Assembly: GCF_018882205.1 (NCBI RefSeq)
Contig: NZ_JACVOU010000002.1
Span: 248,001-312,000 of the forward strand
From: Polynucleobacter bastaniensis
GTDB taxonomy: Bacteria > Pseudomonadota > Gammaproteobacteria > Burkholderiales > Burkholderiaceae
Direction of reading: 5' to 3'
Length of the DNA stretch: 64,000 nucleotides
Shown in pieces: positions 16,775-26,011 of the stretch (its first letter is position 1; each line of letters begins with the position of its first letter). The notes below the pieces were generated by a model, which made no database searches, was not told where the DNA came from, and worked only from the letters and a program-made list of their open reading frames with translations. Made by a program: the position numbers and the translations under genes.

Positions 16775-17143
16775 TTATAGGACCAACGCTAGCACTACTT
16801 TCCGTCCTTCACTCACCAAAATGTTGTAAGTTCTACAAGCTGCTTGGGAGTCCATGATTTCATAGCCAACTTTTGCTTGAATCAGAGTTTTCAGAAGTTC
16901 AAGTTTAGGAAAACGCTGACGCTGACCAGTACCAATCAGGACTAATTCTGGCTTTAAATCAACGATTTTCACGAAATGACCATCTTCTAAGTCGTCGAAT
17001 GTCTGGACTGGCCAATTAGAAATGGCGCCGTCTGAACTGAGCAAGACGGCATGAGTGTAAGGTGCCTTATTGATCTCCACGTAGCCATCGCCGTAGCCAG
17101 TGATCATGTTGACTCCAAAATGGGGGTCAGATTTAAGCTTCAA
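16775..17143 (-). CDS. Mth938-like domain protein (DUF498)
   Basis: A 122-residue single-domain protein of the Mth938/NDUFAF3-like family: ITGYGDGYVEINKAPYTHAVLL, SNWPVQTFDDL, and PELVLIGTGQRQRFP, the family's central strand-turn motif, then YEIMDSQAACRTYNILVSEGRKVVLAL. Its biochemical role in bacteria is not established; the mitochondrial relative NDUFAF3 assists complex I assembly. It starts at TTG 17143, with GAGAG 5 bases upstream. It diverges from the aminotransferase gene with an 79-base gap. Confidence 0.85.
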   Translation of the reverse strand: MKLKSDPHFGVNMITGYGDGYVEINKAPYTHAVLLSSDGAISNWPVQTFDDLEDGHFVKIVDLKPELVLIGTGQRQRFPKLELLKTLIQAKVGYEIMDSQAACRTYNILVSEGRKVVLALVL

Positions 17144-17222
17144 GTGGACTCTCTGTCATAATTGTATAGATTATAGTCGCCTGTTTTATCTCTTATTTAA
17201 AGAACTTAACTATTAATTTATT

Positions 17223-18491
17223 GTGAAACCGATCCTAAAGTCTGAAAAACTCAATCACGTCTGTTATGACATCCGTGGACCCGTGCTGGAGCTCGCTCAG
17301 CGCATGGAAGAAGAGGGTCACAAAATCATCAAATTAAACATCGGTAATGTGGGTATTTTTGGTTTTGATCCTCCAGAAGAGATTCAGTTGGACATTATCC
17401 GTAATTTGGGTAATGCCTCAGCGTACTCTGATTCCAAGGGAATTTTTGCGGCCCGTAAAGCCATCATGCAATATTGCCAGGAAAAAGGTATTCAGGGTGT
17501 TACTTTGGATGACATCTATACCGGTAATGGGGTTTCTGAATTAATTGTTCTGGCGATGAATGCATTGCTTAACAATGGCGATGAAGTATTAGTACCGGCC
17601 CCAGATTACCCTTTATGGACTGCTGCGGTGAGTCTATCTGGCGGCACACCAATTCATTACTTGTGTGATGAGTCCAAGGAGTGGGCGCCAGATTTGGCCG
17701 ATCTGCGTAAAAAGATTACACCGCGCACCAAAGCGATCGTAGTAATCAACCCGAATAATCCAACAGGGGCTATTTATTCCAAAGAAGTATTGACTGAGTT
17801 AATTTCAATTGCGCGTGAGCATGACTTAATTTTGTTTGCTGATGAGATTTACGACAAGATGCTATACGACCAAGAGAAGCATGTCTCTTTGGCATCCTTA
17901 TCTACTGATGTAGTCACTATCACCTTCAATGGTTTATCCAAAAACTATCGCTCTTGCGGCTACCGTGCTGGCTGGATGGTAGTTTCTGGGGATAAAGAGA
18001 TGATTCGCGATTACATCGAGGGTCTCAATATGTTGTCCTCAATGCGCCTGTGCGCCAACGTGCCAGGCCAGTACGCTATTCAGACAGCTTTGGGCGGCTA
18101 TCAAAGTATTAATGACCTAGTGGCTGAAGGTGGCCGCTTGGCGAAACAGCGTGACCTTGCCTGGAAACTCATTACTGAAATTCCCGGTGTGACTTGTGTG
18201 AAGCCAAAATCTGCTTTGTACTTATTTCCAAAACTCGATTCTGAGATGTACCCGATTGAAGATGATCAGCAATTTGTTGCCGATCTTCTTAAAGAAGAAA
18301 AAGTATTGTTGGTGCAAGGCTCTGGTTTTAACTGGATCAAGTCAGATCACTTCAGAGTAGTGTTCTTACCTCATGAAGATGTGCTGAAAGAAGCCATTGG
18401 TCGTCTGGCACGCTTCTTAGAGCGTTATCGTCAAAAACACAGTCGTAAAGTAAATAATTCGGCTAATTCAACAGTAGTAAAGGCATCATGA
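17223..18491 (+). CDS. Class I/II aminotransferase, AlaA-like glutamate--pyruvate transaminase
   Basis: A 422-residue fold-type I PLP aminotransferase. Seen: KLNHVCYDIRGPVLELAQRMEEEGHKIIKLNIGN, typical of AlaA (YfbQ); YTGNGVSELI; VVINPNNPTGAIYS; LFADEIYDKMLYD; and the cofactor Lys in NGLSKNYRSCGYRAGWM. AlaA makes alanine from pyruvate and glutamate. It starts at GTG 17223. Its last codons overlap the hom start (ATGA), a placement seen in betaproteobacterial hom-thrC clusters, so it is probably co-regulated with threonine synthesis. The C-terminal tail of about 20 polar residues is longer than in E. coli. Confidence 0.88.
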   Translation: MKPILKSEKLNHVCYDIRGPVLELAQRMEEEGHKIIKLNIGNVGIFGFDPPEEIQLDIIRNLGNASAYSDSKGIFAARKAIMQYCQEKGIQGVTLDDIYTGNGVSELIVLAMNALLNNGDEVLVPAPDYPLWTAAVSLSGGTPIHYLCDESKEWAPDLADLRKKITPRTKAIVVINPNNPTGAIYSKEVLTELISIAREHDLILFADEIYDKMLYDQEKHVSLASLSTDVVTITFNGLSKNYRSCGYRAGWMVVSGDKEMIRDYIEGLNMLSSMRLCANVPGQYAIQTALGGYQSINDLVAEGGRLAKQRDLAWKLITEIPGVTCVKPKSALYLFPKLDSEMYPIEDDQQFVADLLKEEKVLLVQGSGFNWIKSDHFRVVFLPHEDVLKEAIGRLARFLERYRQKHSRKVNNSANSTVVKAS

Positions 18492-19798
18492 AACCGATTC
18501 AAGTTGGTCTATTAGGTATTGGCACTGTAGGTGGTGGTGTATTTACTGTTCTCGAGCGCAACCAAGATGAAATTACCCGTCGTGCTGGTCGTGGCATTCG
18601 CATTAATACGGTTGCCGATCTCAATGTAGAGCGTGCCAAAGAATTAGTAAAAGACCGTGCACAAGTTATGAGTGATGCACGTGCTGTGATTAACAACCCT
18701 GAGATTGATATCGTTGTTGAATTGATTGGCGGTTACGGTATTGCTAAGGACTTGGTTCTTGAAGCAATTGCCGCTGGTAAGCATGTAGTCACAGCCAATA
18801 AGGCTTTGATTGCTGTGCATGGCAATGAGATTTTTAAAGCTGCCCACGAAAAGGGCGTGATGGTCGCGTTTGAAGCGGCTGTTGCTGGCGGTATTCCCAT
18901 TATCAAAGCACTTCGTGAAGGTTTGACTGCAAATCGTATTGAGTGGATCGCCGGCATCATCAATGGCACAACCAATTTCATTCTTTCTGAGATGCGCGAC
19001 AAAGGTTTAGACTTTGGGACCGTTTTGAAAGAAGCGCAGCGTTTGGGGTACGCAGAAGCAGACCCTACATTTGATATTGAAGGGGTAGATGCTGCCCACA
19101 AGGCAACCATCATGAGCGCAATTGCATTTGGTATTCCTATGCAATTTGAGAAAGCGCACGTTGAGGGTATTACTAAGTTAGATGCCATCGATATTAAATA
19201 TGCCGAGCAGTTGGGTTATCGCATCAAGTTGCTTGGTATTGCTAAGAAGACAATTACTGGCGTTGAGTTGCGTGTGCACCCAACCTTGATTCCGACTAAG
19301 CGTTTAATTGCAAACGTGGAAGGCGCCATGAATGCCGTTCAAGTATTTGGTGATGCTGTAGGTACTACGCTGTACTACGGTAAAGGCGCAGGCTCAGAGC
19401 CAACCGCCTCTGCTGTGATTGCAGACTTAGTAGATATCACGCGTTTACTGGGTGCAAGTCCAGAGAGTCGGATTCCTTACTTAGGGTTTCAGCCGGATGC
19501 AGTGCGTGACATCGCTGTATTACCCATGGGTGAAATTACCACCAGCTATTACTTGCGTTTGCGCGTAGCGGATCAAGCTGGTGTTCTAGCTGACATTACT
19601 AAGATCTTGGCAGCTCATAGCATCTCGATCGACGCTCTCTTACAAAAAGAAGCTGATGAAGGTGAAAGTCAAACCGACTTGGTTGCTCTCACCCACGAGA
19701 CTAAAGAAAAGCACATGCTGGCAGCAATTGGAGAAATTCAGAATCTGAAAACTGTTGCTGGTGAAGTAGTGAAGATCCGCTTAGAAAATCTGTCCTAA
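18488..19798 (+). CDS. hom: Homoserine dehydrogenase
   Basis: A 436-residue cytosolic enzyme that reduces aspartate semialdehyde to homoserine, the branch to threonine and methionine. Seen: the NAD(P) fold VGLLGIGTVGGGVFTVLER; the catalytic region EAAVAGGIPIIKALREGLTANRIEWIAGIINGTTNFIL; RLGYAEADPTFDIEG with the active-site Asp and Glu; and a C-terminal ACT domain (about 350-435; YYLRLRVADQAGVLADITKIL), which usually gives threonine feedback control. It overlaps the upstream aminotransferase by 4 bases and precedes thrC by 9. Confidence 0.96.
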   Translation: MKPIQVGLLGIGTVGGGVFTVLERNQDEITRRAGRGIRINTVADLNVERAKELVKDRAQVMSDARAVINNPEIDIVVELIGGYGIAKDLVLEAIAAGKHVVTANKALIAVHGNEIFKAAHEKGVMVAFEAAVAGGIPIIKALREGLTANRIEWIAGIINGTTNFILSEMRDKGLDFGTVLKEAQRLGYAEADPTFDIEGVDAAHKATIMSAIAFGIPMQFEKAHVEGITKLDAIDIKYAEQLGYRIKLLGIAKKTITGVELRVHPTLIPTKRLIANVEGAMNAVQVFGDAVGTTLYYGKGAGSEPTASAVIADLVDITRLLGASPESRIPYLGFQPDAVRDIAVLPMGEITTSYYLRLRVADQAGVLADITKILAAHSISIDALLQKEADEGESQTDLVALTHETKEKHMLAAIGEIQNLKTVAGEVVKIRLENLS

Positions 19799-19807
19799 TA
19801 CAAATAC

Positions 19808-21250
19808 ATGCGTTACCAATCCACTCGGGGCAATAGCCCACAACAATCCTTTTTAGAAATTCTCCTTGGTGGATTAGCGCCAGATGGCGGCTTATATCTG
19901 CCGACAGAGTATCCGCAAGTCACTAAAGCGCAGTTAGACGCTTGGCGTGGCATGCCTTATGCCGATCTTGCTTATGAGGTTTTAAGTCTGTATTGCGACG
20001 ACATTCCTGAGGCGGATCTGCGTACTCTATTACGCAAGACCTACACGGAGCAGGTCTACTGCAATGGCCGTAAAGAAGATAACGCTAAAGACATCACGCC
20101 ATTACATTGGTTGGGTGAAGAGCAGGGCACACGTATTGGTTTGCTTAGCTTGTCTAATGGACCTACATTGGCATTTAAAGATATGGCGATGCAGTTGCTC
20201 GGTAATCTCTTTGAATACGCCTTAAAGAAGAATGGGCAGGAGCTCAATATTTTGGGCGCGACATCCGGTGATACTGGAAGTGCTGCTGAATACGCAATGC
20301 GTGGCAAAGAGGGTGTAAAGGTATTTATGCTTTCACCACGTGGCAAGATGAGCTCATTCCAGTCTGCCCAAATGTATTCTCTGCAAGACCCCAATATCTT
20401 TAACTTGGCAGTTGCTGGTGTATTTGACGATTGCCAAGATATTGTTAAAGCAGTGAGTAATGACCACAGCTTTAAAGCAAATCACCAAATTGGTACGGTC
20501 AACTCCATTAATTGGGGTCGTGTGGTTGCTCAGGTGGTCTATTATTTCCAGGGCTATCTGCTGGCTACAAAATCTAGTGATGAGCAAGTGTCATTCACTG
20601 TACCCTCTGGTAACTTTGGCAATATCTGTGCTGGTCATATTGCCCGCATGATGGGTTTGCCAATCGCCCATTTGATTGCCGCCACAAATGAGAACGATGT
20701 TCTCGACGAGTTCTTCCGCACCGGCGTTTATCGTGCACGAAAGTCCGCTGAAACCCTGCATACCTCGAGCCCGTCTATGGATATTTCTAAGGCGAGTAAC
20801 TTTGAGCGCTTTGTCTTTGATTTCATGGGTAAGGATGGTAAAGCTACTGCAGCTATGTTTAAGCAGGTCGATCAAGCCGGTGGCTTTGATATTTCTAAAG
20901 ACACTGTCTTTAAAGACCTTGCGCAGTATGGATTTCAATCTGGCCGCAGTACCCATGAAAATCGCCTAGAAACGATTCGTAATGTTGATGCGCAGTATGG
21001 CGTGATGATTGATACGCATACAGCAGATGGCGTGAAGGTTGCACGCGAACACTTACAGGCAGGCATTCCTATGATTGTGTTGGAAACTGCTTTGCCTATT
21101 AAGTTCGAAGAAACGATTGAAATAGCATTGGGGCGTCCAGCAGAATGCCCACCAGCATTTAAAGATATCAAGTCAAAGCCACAGCGCGTTGAAAATATCG
21201 ATGCCGATGTCGATCAAGTCAAAAACTTCATTACCGCCCACACCAACTAA
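19808..21250 (+). CDS. thrC: Threonine synthase
   Basis: A 480-residue PLP enzyme of the long (type 2) threonine synthase class, converting O-phosphohomoserine to threonine. Seen: YQSTRGNSPQQSFLEILLGGLAPDGGLYLP; the PLP Lys in GPTLAFKDMAMQLL; ILGATSGDTGSAAEYAMRG, which binds the cofactor phosphate; FNLAVAGVFDDCQDIVKAV; and PSGNFGNICAGHIARMMGLP. It is immediately downstream of hom and probably in the same transcript; no feedback domain is evident. Confidence 0.96.
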   Translation: MRYQSTRGNSPQQSFLEILLGGLAPDGGLYLPTEYPQVTKAQLDAWRGMPYADLAYEVLSLYCDDIPEADLRTLLRKTYTEQVYCNGRKEDNAKDITPLHWLGEEQGTRIGLLSLSNGPTLAFKDMAMQLLGNLFEYALKKNGQELNILGATSGDTGSAAEYAMRGKEGVKVFMLSPRGKMSSFQSAQMYSLQDPNIFNLAVAGVFDDCQDIVKAVSNDHSFKANHQIGTVNSINWGRVVAQVVYYFQGYLLATKSSDEQVSFTVPSGNFGNICAGHIARMMGLPIAHLIAATNENDVLDEFFRTGVYRARKSAETLHTSSPSMDISKASNFERFVFDFMGKDGKATAAMFKQVDQAGGFDISKDTVFKDLAQYGFQSGRSTHENRLETIRNVDAQYGVMIDTHTADGVKVAREHLQAGIPMIVLETALPIKFEETIEIALGRPAECPPAFKDIKSKPQRVENIDADVDQVKNFITAHTN

Positions 21251-21267
21251 ATCAGAAATCAATTGCT

Positions 21268-22512
21268 ATGACTAAGCCTCCGATGTTGACTGCTCAGCAG
21301 GCTTTAGATCACTTACTGTCTCACGCAAAGCCCGTGCATGAAACTGAAACACTTGCAATGCAAGTTGCTCTGGGCCGTGTACTTGCGGAGAATGTAAATA
21401 GTCTTGTAGATGTACCTCCACTCGATAACACCTCGATGGATGGTTATGCAGTGCGCACAGCGGATACTAGCTCTCCAGGTCAAACACTCACAATTGCACA
21501 ACGGATTCCGGCGGGCTCCATGGGAACTCAGCTTGACCCTGGTACTGCTGCCAGAATCTTTACTGGCGCCCCTGTGCCACCTGGCGCTGATGCTGTTGTT
21601 ATGCAAGAGGATTGCTCTATTTCAGAGGGAGCAAGCAAGCAAGTCCAAGTCAATATCGCACCAACATCAGGTCAATGGATTCGTCGCAGAGGTGAAGACC
21701 TGACTGCTGGCAAAACAGCTCTTACAGCGGGTACTTTTCTGCGACCGCAAGAGCTTGGAGTTGCTGCCTCTGCTGGCTTAACGCATTTAACTGTAAAACG
21801 TAAAGTGAGAGTTGCTGCTTTTTTTACTGGTGATGAGCTGTCTCTACCAGGTGAGCCACTTAAACCAGGCGGTATCTATAACTCCAATCGCGACACACTA
21901 TTGGCATGCATCAAATCTTTGGGCTGCGATGCCACTGACTTTGGAATTGTTCCTGATAGTCTTGAGGCTACGAAAGAAACGCTTCGCAAGGCTAGCAAAG
22001 ACCACGACTTAATCATTACATCAGGCGGCGTCTCCGTTGGCGAGGAAGATCACATCAAGCCTGCAGTTACCGCTGAAGGCAGGCTAGATCTCTGGCAGAT
22101 TGCGATGAAGCCTGGCAAGCCCTTAGCTTTTGGTGCTGTACGCAAATCAGATAATTCAAAAGCTAATGCGGAAACTTGGTTTATTGGTTTACCTGGTAAC
22201 CCGGTATCCAGTTTTGTGACCTTCTTATTATTTGTGCGCCCATTTATTCTTAAGTTACAAGGGCGAGATGCAGGTTTACCGCAGTCTTACCCTATGCGCG
22301 CCGACTTTGATTGGCTTAAGGCTGATCGCCGTAACGAGTTTTTGAGGGTCAAGATCAATGCGCAGGGCGGTTTGGATCTATTCCCTAATCAAAGCTCGGG
22401 CATCCTGACTAGCGCCTCTTGGGGGGATGGCTTAGTAGATTGCCCGCCGGGCCAAGCTTTAAAAGCTGGCGATATGGTGAAGTACATTCCATTTAGTGCA
22501 CTTCTTTCCTAG
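21268..22512 (+). CDS. moeA: Molybdopterin molybdotransferase MoeA
   Basis: A 414-residue enzyme that inserts molybdate into adenylylated molybdopterin. Seen: MLTAQQALDHLLSHA, PPLDNTSMDGYAVR with the conserved Asp-Gly, RIFTGAPVPPGADAVVMQED, IYNSNRDTLLACIKSLG, the MoCF-fold motif IITSGGVSVGEEDHIKPAV, and FIGLPGNPVSSFVTFLLF, followed by the C-terminal beta-barrel. It heads a moeA-moaD-moaE run of closely packed genes. Moco feeds enzymes such as sulfite dehydrogenase, which would suit the sulfite-producing island 30 kb away, though no such enzyme is in the window. Confidence 0.95.
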   Translation: MTKPPMLTAQQALDHLLSHAKPVHETETLAMQVALGRVLAENVNSLVDVPPLDNTSMDGYAVRTADTSSPGQTLTIAQRIPAGSMGTQLDPGTAARIFTGAPVPPGADAVVMQEDCSISEGASKQVQVNIAPTSGQWIRRRGEDLTAGKTALTAGTFLRPQELGVAASAGLTHLTVKRKVRVAAFFTGDELSLPGEPLKPGGIYNSNRDTLLACIKSLGCDATDFGIVPDSLEATKETLRKASKDHDLIITSGGVSVGEEDHIKPAVTAEGRLDLWQIAMKPGKPLAFGAVRKSDNSKANAETWFIGLPGNPVSSFVTFLLFVRPFILKLQGRDAGLPQSYPMRADFDWLKADRRNEFLRVKINAQGGLDLFPNQSSGILTSASWGDGLVDCPPGQALKAGDMVKYIPFSALLS

Positions 22513-22530
22513 TCGTATTACGATTCTGAT

Positions 22531-22788
22531 ATGAAACTCGAATTACGATTCTTTGCTTCTTTAAGAGAAGGCCTTGGACTTTCTGGTGAGAGTATTGCTA
22601 CTCCATCAGAAGTAAAAACCATTGCCGACTTAAGGGGCTACCTTGCTCAACGAGGTAATCCTTGGGCTGAAGTATTGGCAAGTGGCAAAGTGATTCGTTG
22701 CGCCTTAAATCAAGAGATGGTGAGTGACTCTACTGTGCTAGTGGAGGGAGCTGAGGTGGCTTTCTTTCCTCCGGTTACTGGCGGCTAA
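22531..22788 (+). CDS. moaD: Molybdopterin synthase small subunit MoaD
   Basis: An 85-residue ubiquitin-like sulfur carrier ending in Gly-Gly (FFPPVTGG), the tail that is thiocarboxylated and delivers sulfur to the pterin precursor. Seen: LRFFASLREGLGLSGE at the start and VNQEMV-type NQEMVSDSTVLVEGAEVAFFPP. It lies between moeA (18 bases) and moaE (1 base), fixing the identity. Confidence 0.95.
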   Translation: MKLELRFFASLREGLGLSGESIATPSEVKTIADLRGYLAQRGNPWAEVLASGKVIRCALNQEMVSDSTVLVEGAEVAFFPPVTGG

Positions 22789-22789
22789 G

Positions 22790-23248
22790 ATGCAGAATGA
22801 TTTCATCCGCATTCAGGAGGCTGACTTCGATCTAACTACCGAGGTGAAGGCCCTGCGCAAGGATGACCCCCGAGTAGGTGCAGTGGTGACTTTTCTAGGC
22901 ACAGTCCGAGACATGAATGACGGTAGCCAAGTTCAGGGTATGACACTAGAGCACTACCCTGGTATGACCGAAAAATCCTTAGAAGAAATCATCACGCAAG
23001 CTAGAGGCCGCTGGGATCTGTATAAGACGCTAGTCATTCATCGGGTAGGACCACTTCTGCCTGAAGATCAAATTGTTCTAGTGGTAGTTACTAGTGCCCA
23101 TAGAGGTGAAGCATTTGCTGCTTGTGAGTTTATTATGGATTACCTCAAAACAGCGGCACCATTTTGGAAAAAAGAAGAAACACCAGAAGGTAGTAAATGG
23201 GTAGACGCCCGCGTGACTGACGATACCGCAATGGCACGCTGGAGTTAA
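22790..23248 (+). CDS. moaE: Molybdopterin synthase catalytic subunit MoaE
   Basis: A 152-residue partner of MoaD; the heterotetramer converts cyclic pyranopterin to molybdopterin. Seen: VGAVVTFLGTVRDMNDGSQVQGMTLEHYPGMTEK, VIHRVGPLLPEDQIVLVVVTSAHRGEAFAACEFIMDYLKT with the conserved His-Arg pair, and the catalytic Lys region APFWKKEETPEGSKWVDA. It starts 1 base after moaD. Downstream the next gene is convergent. Confidence 0.96.
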   Translation: MQNDFIRIQEADFDLTTEVKALRKDDPRVGAVVTFLGTVRDMNDGSQVQGMTLEHYPGMTEKSLEEIITQARGRWDLYKTLVIHRVGPLLPEDQIVLVVVTSAHRGEAFAACEFIMDYLKTAAPFWKKEETPEGSKWVDARVTDDTAMARWS

Positions 23249-23249
23249 T

Positions 23250-24245
23250 TTAGTTTTGTATCTGCTTGAGTGCTAAAGCTAGATTAAAGCCGCTGAGCCA
23301 GGCACCCTCGACTCTGCCGCCATTGAGCCAGTCTCCACAGAGCCCTATATCAATATTAGGCAGCAATAAAAATTCAACCCCATGTTCTAGGCCTCCACTG
23401 GCATAGCGCCAGCGGTGCATGCTGATCTCAGCATCCTCACAATTAAAATCCAGTGCTGTCAGGCACTGCAGCATTTGGTCTTGAGCATCCTCTTTACTCA
23501 ACTCAACATGGTCTTGGCTCCAGTCAGGGCTACCATGGATAGTCCAAGTGCTTCCCTGACGCATTGGCTTTGATCCGTTTTGACAAATCCAGCTAATGAT
23601 TTCCTCATTAATGAAAGCAGCATCAAAATCCACATTGAACTGATGCGGAAAATTGGCCATCATGGTCCAGCAGGCCTTCATCTGCGCCGAGTCAGTGATA
23701 TGAGCGGCTCCACTATCCAAATCCCTAAGCAGGGCGCTTGCCTGAGGAGCGGGTATAGCCAAGACTACAAAGTCATATGGTGTTGTAATTTCATTGGCTT
23801 CACTGCATTGCAGATGCCACTGATCATCCCTACGCTCCAACTGGGAAATGGTTCTCTCGTATTGAATGGAGAGACTCTCAGCAAGATGCTGACCTGGTGA
23901 ATTCATATAAGGAGTACCAACATAGCGAATATCTTGCGAGTGGCTTTCACGCCATGTCTTGGCTTCGTAAATTTTGAGTTTGGGCTTCCAGACCGCAGCA
24001 GTACCGGCTTGTACCCAGCTTTGTACTTCTTCAATAAATCGTGGGTCTCTAGCAGTAAAGTACTGGGCACCATGATCAGCAGACCATTCTTGCGTGCGAC
24101 GCGTACTCATGCGCCCGCTAGGACCACGACTCTTTTCAAAAACATCTACGGATAAACCGTGCGACTGAAGCTCTCTCGCACAAGCAAGACCTGCAATTCC
24201 TGCGCCAATGACCGCTACCTGATTGATTGCTTTGCTGCTGTTCAT
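23250..24245 (-). CDS. Renalase-like FAD-dependent amine oxidase/oxidoreductase
   Basis: A 331-residue flavoprotein with an N-terminal Rossmann dinucleotide fold (VAVIGAGIAGLACARELQSHGLSVDVFEKSRGPSGRMSTRR), then the renalase-type segment SADHGAQYFTARDPRF, and a C-terminal FAD-contacting motif near GLCGDWLNGGRVEGAWLSGFNLA. Bacterial renalases oxidise isomeric dihydronicotinamides; that role is possible here but unproven. ATG 24245 is chosen because it overlaps the stop of the upstream alkB gene (ATGA); the frame continues upstream inside alkB. The two genes are therefore translationally coupled. Confidence 0.8.
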   Translation of the reverse strand: MNSSKAINQVAVIGAGIAGLACARELQSHGLSVDVFEKSRGPSGRMSTRRTQEWSADHGAQYFTARDPRFIEEVQSWVQAGTAAVWKPKLKIYEAKTWRESHSQDIRYVGTPYMNSPGQHLAESLSIQYERTISQLERRDDQWHLQCSEANEITTPYDFVVLAIPAPQASALLRDLDSGAAHITDSAQMKACWTMMANFPHQFNVDFDAAFINEEIISWICQNGSKPMRQGSTWTIHGSPDWSQDHVELSKEDAQDQMLQCLTALDFNCEDAEISMHRWRYASGGLEHGVEFLLLPNIDIGLCGDWLNGGRVEGAWLSGFNLALALKQIQN

Positions 24246-24865
24246 GCTCTGGGAAGTATTTTCCGAAAGGTGAGATTGATTCGAGGACTCGCGACTGTCT
24301 TGGTTTTGAGAAGACTGTGATGCCAGCAATCTTGAACAGGGGCGTGCATGATAAGAAGGCTACCGTGCTCAAGAAATACCGACACAGTCGTTTTATCCTG
24401 CTTATGACGAAATGCAAATTTACGTGTAGCACCCAAGCTGATTGATGCGATAGGGCTTGTGCTATCCAATTCTTTTTCATTATCACTATGCCAACCCATA
24501 CCTTCATCGCCATTGTGATACAGATTGAGTAAGCAAGAGTTATAGCTATAGCCAGTCACTGCTTCAAGTTGATGCCTGATTTGAAGTAACTCTTTCGTCC
24601 AGGCCTGAGGAATTTTTTCGACACCCGAGTAGGTATAGCGGTATTGGGGATCTCCCACCCAAGCAACTTTTCTCGCGGTTGAAACTAACTTACCAAACAT
24701 ATTGATCTGATCTGCTTCCCAAGCAAGTGAGTGCAGCAGGCTTTCAAAAAAATGATCAGATTCATCTGCTTTGTAAAAATGGCTGATGTACTCAGCCCGA
24801 CCATCCCTCTCCAATAGGCAGATTGGGTCAGACGATTCTAGGGGGTCGAATAAGGGACTTTGCAT
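24242..24865 (-). CDS. AlkB-like 2-oxoglutarate/Fe(II) dioxygenase
   Basis: A 207-residue protein of the AlkB/ALKBH2-3 type, which demethylates 1-methyladenine and 3-methylcytosine in DNA or RNA. Seen: NMFGKLVSTARKVAWVGDP (the substrate lid), LLNLYHNGDEGMGWHSDNE with the iron-binding His-x-Asp, ISLGATRKFAFRHK, LEHGSLLIMHAPVQDCWHHSLLK with the distal His, and the 2-oxoglutarate Arg in PRINLTFR. All catalytic residues are present. It overlaps the downstream renalase-like gene by 4 bases. Confidence 0.9.
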   Translation of the reverse strand: MQSPLFDPLESSDPICLLERDGRAEYISHFYKADESDHFFESLLHSLAWEADQINMFGKLVSTARKVAWVGDPQYRYTYSGVEKIPQAWTKELLQIRHQLEAVTGYSYNSCLLNLYHNGDEGMGWHSDNEKELDSTSPIASISLGATRKFAFRHKQDKTTVSVFLEHGSLLIMHAPVQDCWHHSLLKTKTVASPRINLTFRKILPRA

Positions 24866-24956
24866 TTTTTACTAATAAAGCTAGGGTTGCACGTTATTGC
24901 AATAAAAACCCTAGAATAGACTTCATTATGGATTGTTCAGGACTAAGAGGTTGATT

Positions 24957-25145
24957 ATGAAAGCACCCGATAAACGTTGCTGCGGCTCAGGGGTTTGCAT
25001 TATTAATGAAGCAGGAGAATGCTGGTGTGGCCAAGTGTGGGATGGCGAGAAAATGAGTGCGCCACCGCTCATGTCAGCAAAAATCCAGTCTAGCGACTCT
25101 GAATCTACAAATCCTAAACCTGAGTCTCAGGACCCTCTTATTTAG
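24957..25145 (+). CDS. Small cysteine-rich protein of unknown function
   Basis: A 62-residue protein with an N-terminal Cys cluster: KRCCGSGVCIINEAGECWCGQVW, five Cys in 19 residues, then a polar Ser/Pro-rich tail. The spacing suggests a zinc or other metal knuckle. ATG 24957 is chosen because AGAGG lies 6 bases upstream. Its 3' end overlaps the convergent MpaB-like gene by 8 bases. I do not recognise a named family; it faintly recalls short CWC-type knuckle proteins. Confidence 0.6.
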   Translation: MKAPDKRCCGSGVCIINEAGECWCGQVWDGEKMSAPPLMSAKIQSSDSESTNPKPESQDPLI

Positions 25146-26007
25146 TTGATCCGTAAACTCTGCGGAGGGAGTGGGCAGCTACACCATCTTTGAGCGCCTC
25201 CCTTACAGGAATTGCCATTACTCGAATAGCAGATTGCACGGCCAGGCGCTCTAGCCGACTAGGCTGAGGCCGTTGAATAATTGGATATGCCCAATCAGGC
25301 AAATTCAGAAAGCCTGCCCGACTGATCATTCTTACGAAAGGTTTGGCGCTGAGATTACTGGGAAAGTTGTCTAGCATCCCAATAATGCTTTTGGCTCTCT
25401 CCCCGAAGTGAAGTTGGGGGATGTATTGCCTGATAGCTTGCTCAGTACCAGCATAGGTGTCGGGTAGATCAATCGCCCCCAATCTTTCCCCGAGCATTTT
25501 CATTTCTGTAAAGTACTGGTCTTTTTGCTTTGTACTCAAGGCTTCACTTCGGTATGGCTCATAAGAGCACATAAAACTACGAGTTTCTGTTAAGTGAACC
25601 CATGCGAGTAGGTCTGGATCATCCGCTCTATAGGGTTGATTGAATTCATCAAACCCGGTGACCTTTTGGTGAATTTGATTAACACGATGGATAGCCTTAT
25701 CCGCCATGTCCTGCGAGCCATAGGTAGTTGCAGCAATGAAGAACGCCGTTCTTCCTAGTCTGCCTTTCAGGTCTTGTCTAAAGCTGGAATGATCCCACAC
25801 GCCAGCGAGCGCTTTTGGGTGAAGAGCTTGCAGTACTAGCGAGCTAATGCCACCGATCATCATGGAAATGAAATCCGCGTGCACCTTCCAGGCAATAGAC
25901 TCTGGGCCAAACAAACCTCTATCACCAGCGGGCTCCAGAAATGCGACAGGTGGACCACTACCGCCCACCATTTCTCGAATTGACTGACGAATGTGTTCCT
26001 CAATCAT
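25138..26007 (-). CDS. MpaB-family (DUF2236) oxygenase-like protein
   Basis: A 289-residue protein of the DUF2236 family, which includes rubber oxygenase Lcp and fungal MpaB. Seen: SIAWKVHADFISMMIGGISSLVLQALHPKALAGVWDHSSF, GRLGRTAFFIAATTYGS with the family's conserved Arg-Thr, and WVHLTETRSFMCSYEPY with His as a possible heme or metal ligand. No signal peptide is evident. The substrate is unknown. It follows the Lon-N domain gene by 4 bases on the same strand. Confidence 0.8.
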   Translation of the reverse strand: MIEEHIRQSIREMVGGSGPPVAFLEPAGDRGLFGPESIAWKVHADFISMMIGGISSLVLQALHPKALAGVWDHSSFRQDLKGRLGRTAFFIAATTYGSQDMADKAIHRVNQIHQKVTGFDEFNQPYRADDPDLLAWVHLTETRSFMCSYEPYRSEALSTKQKDQYFTEMKMLGERLGAIDLPDTYAGTEQAIRQYIPQLHFGERAKSIIGMLDNFPSNLSAKPFVRMISRAGFLNLPDWAYPIIQRPQPSRLERLAVQSAIRVMAIPVREALKDGVAAHSLRRVYGSTK

Positions 26008-26011
26008 CTTG

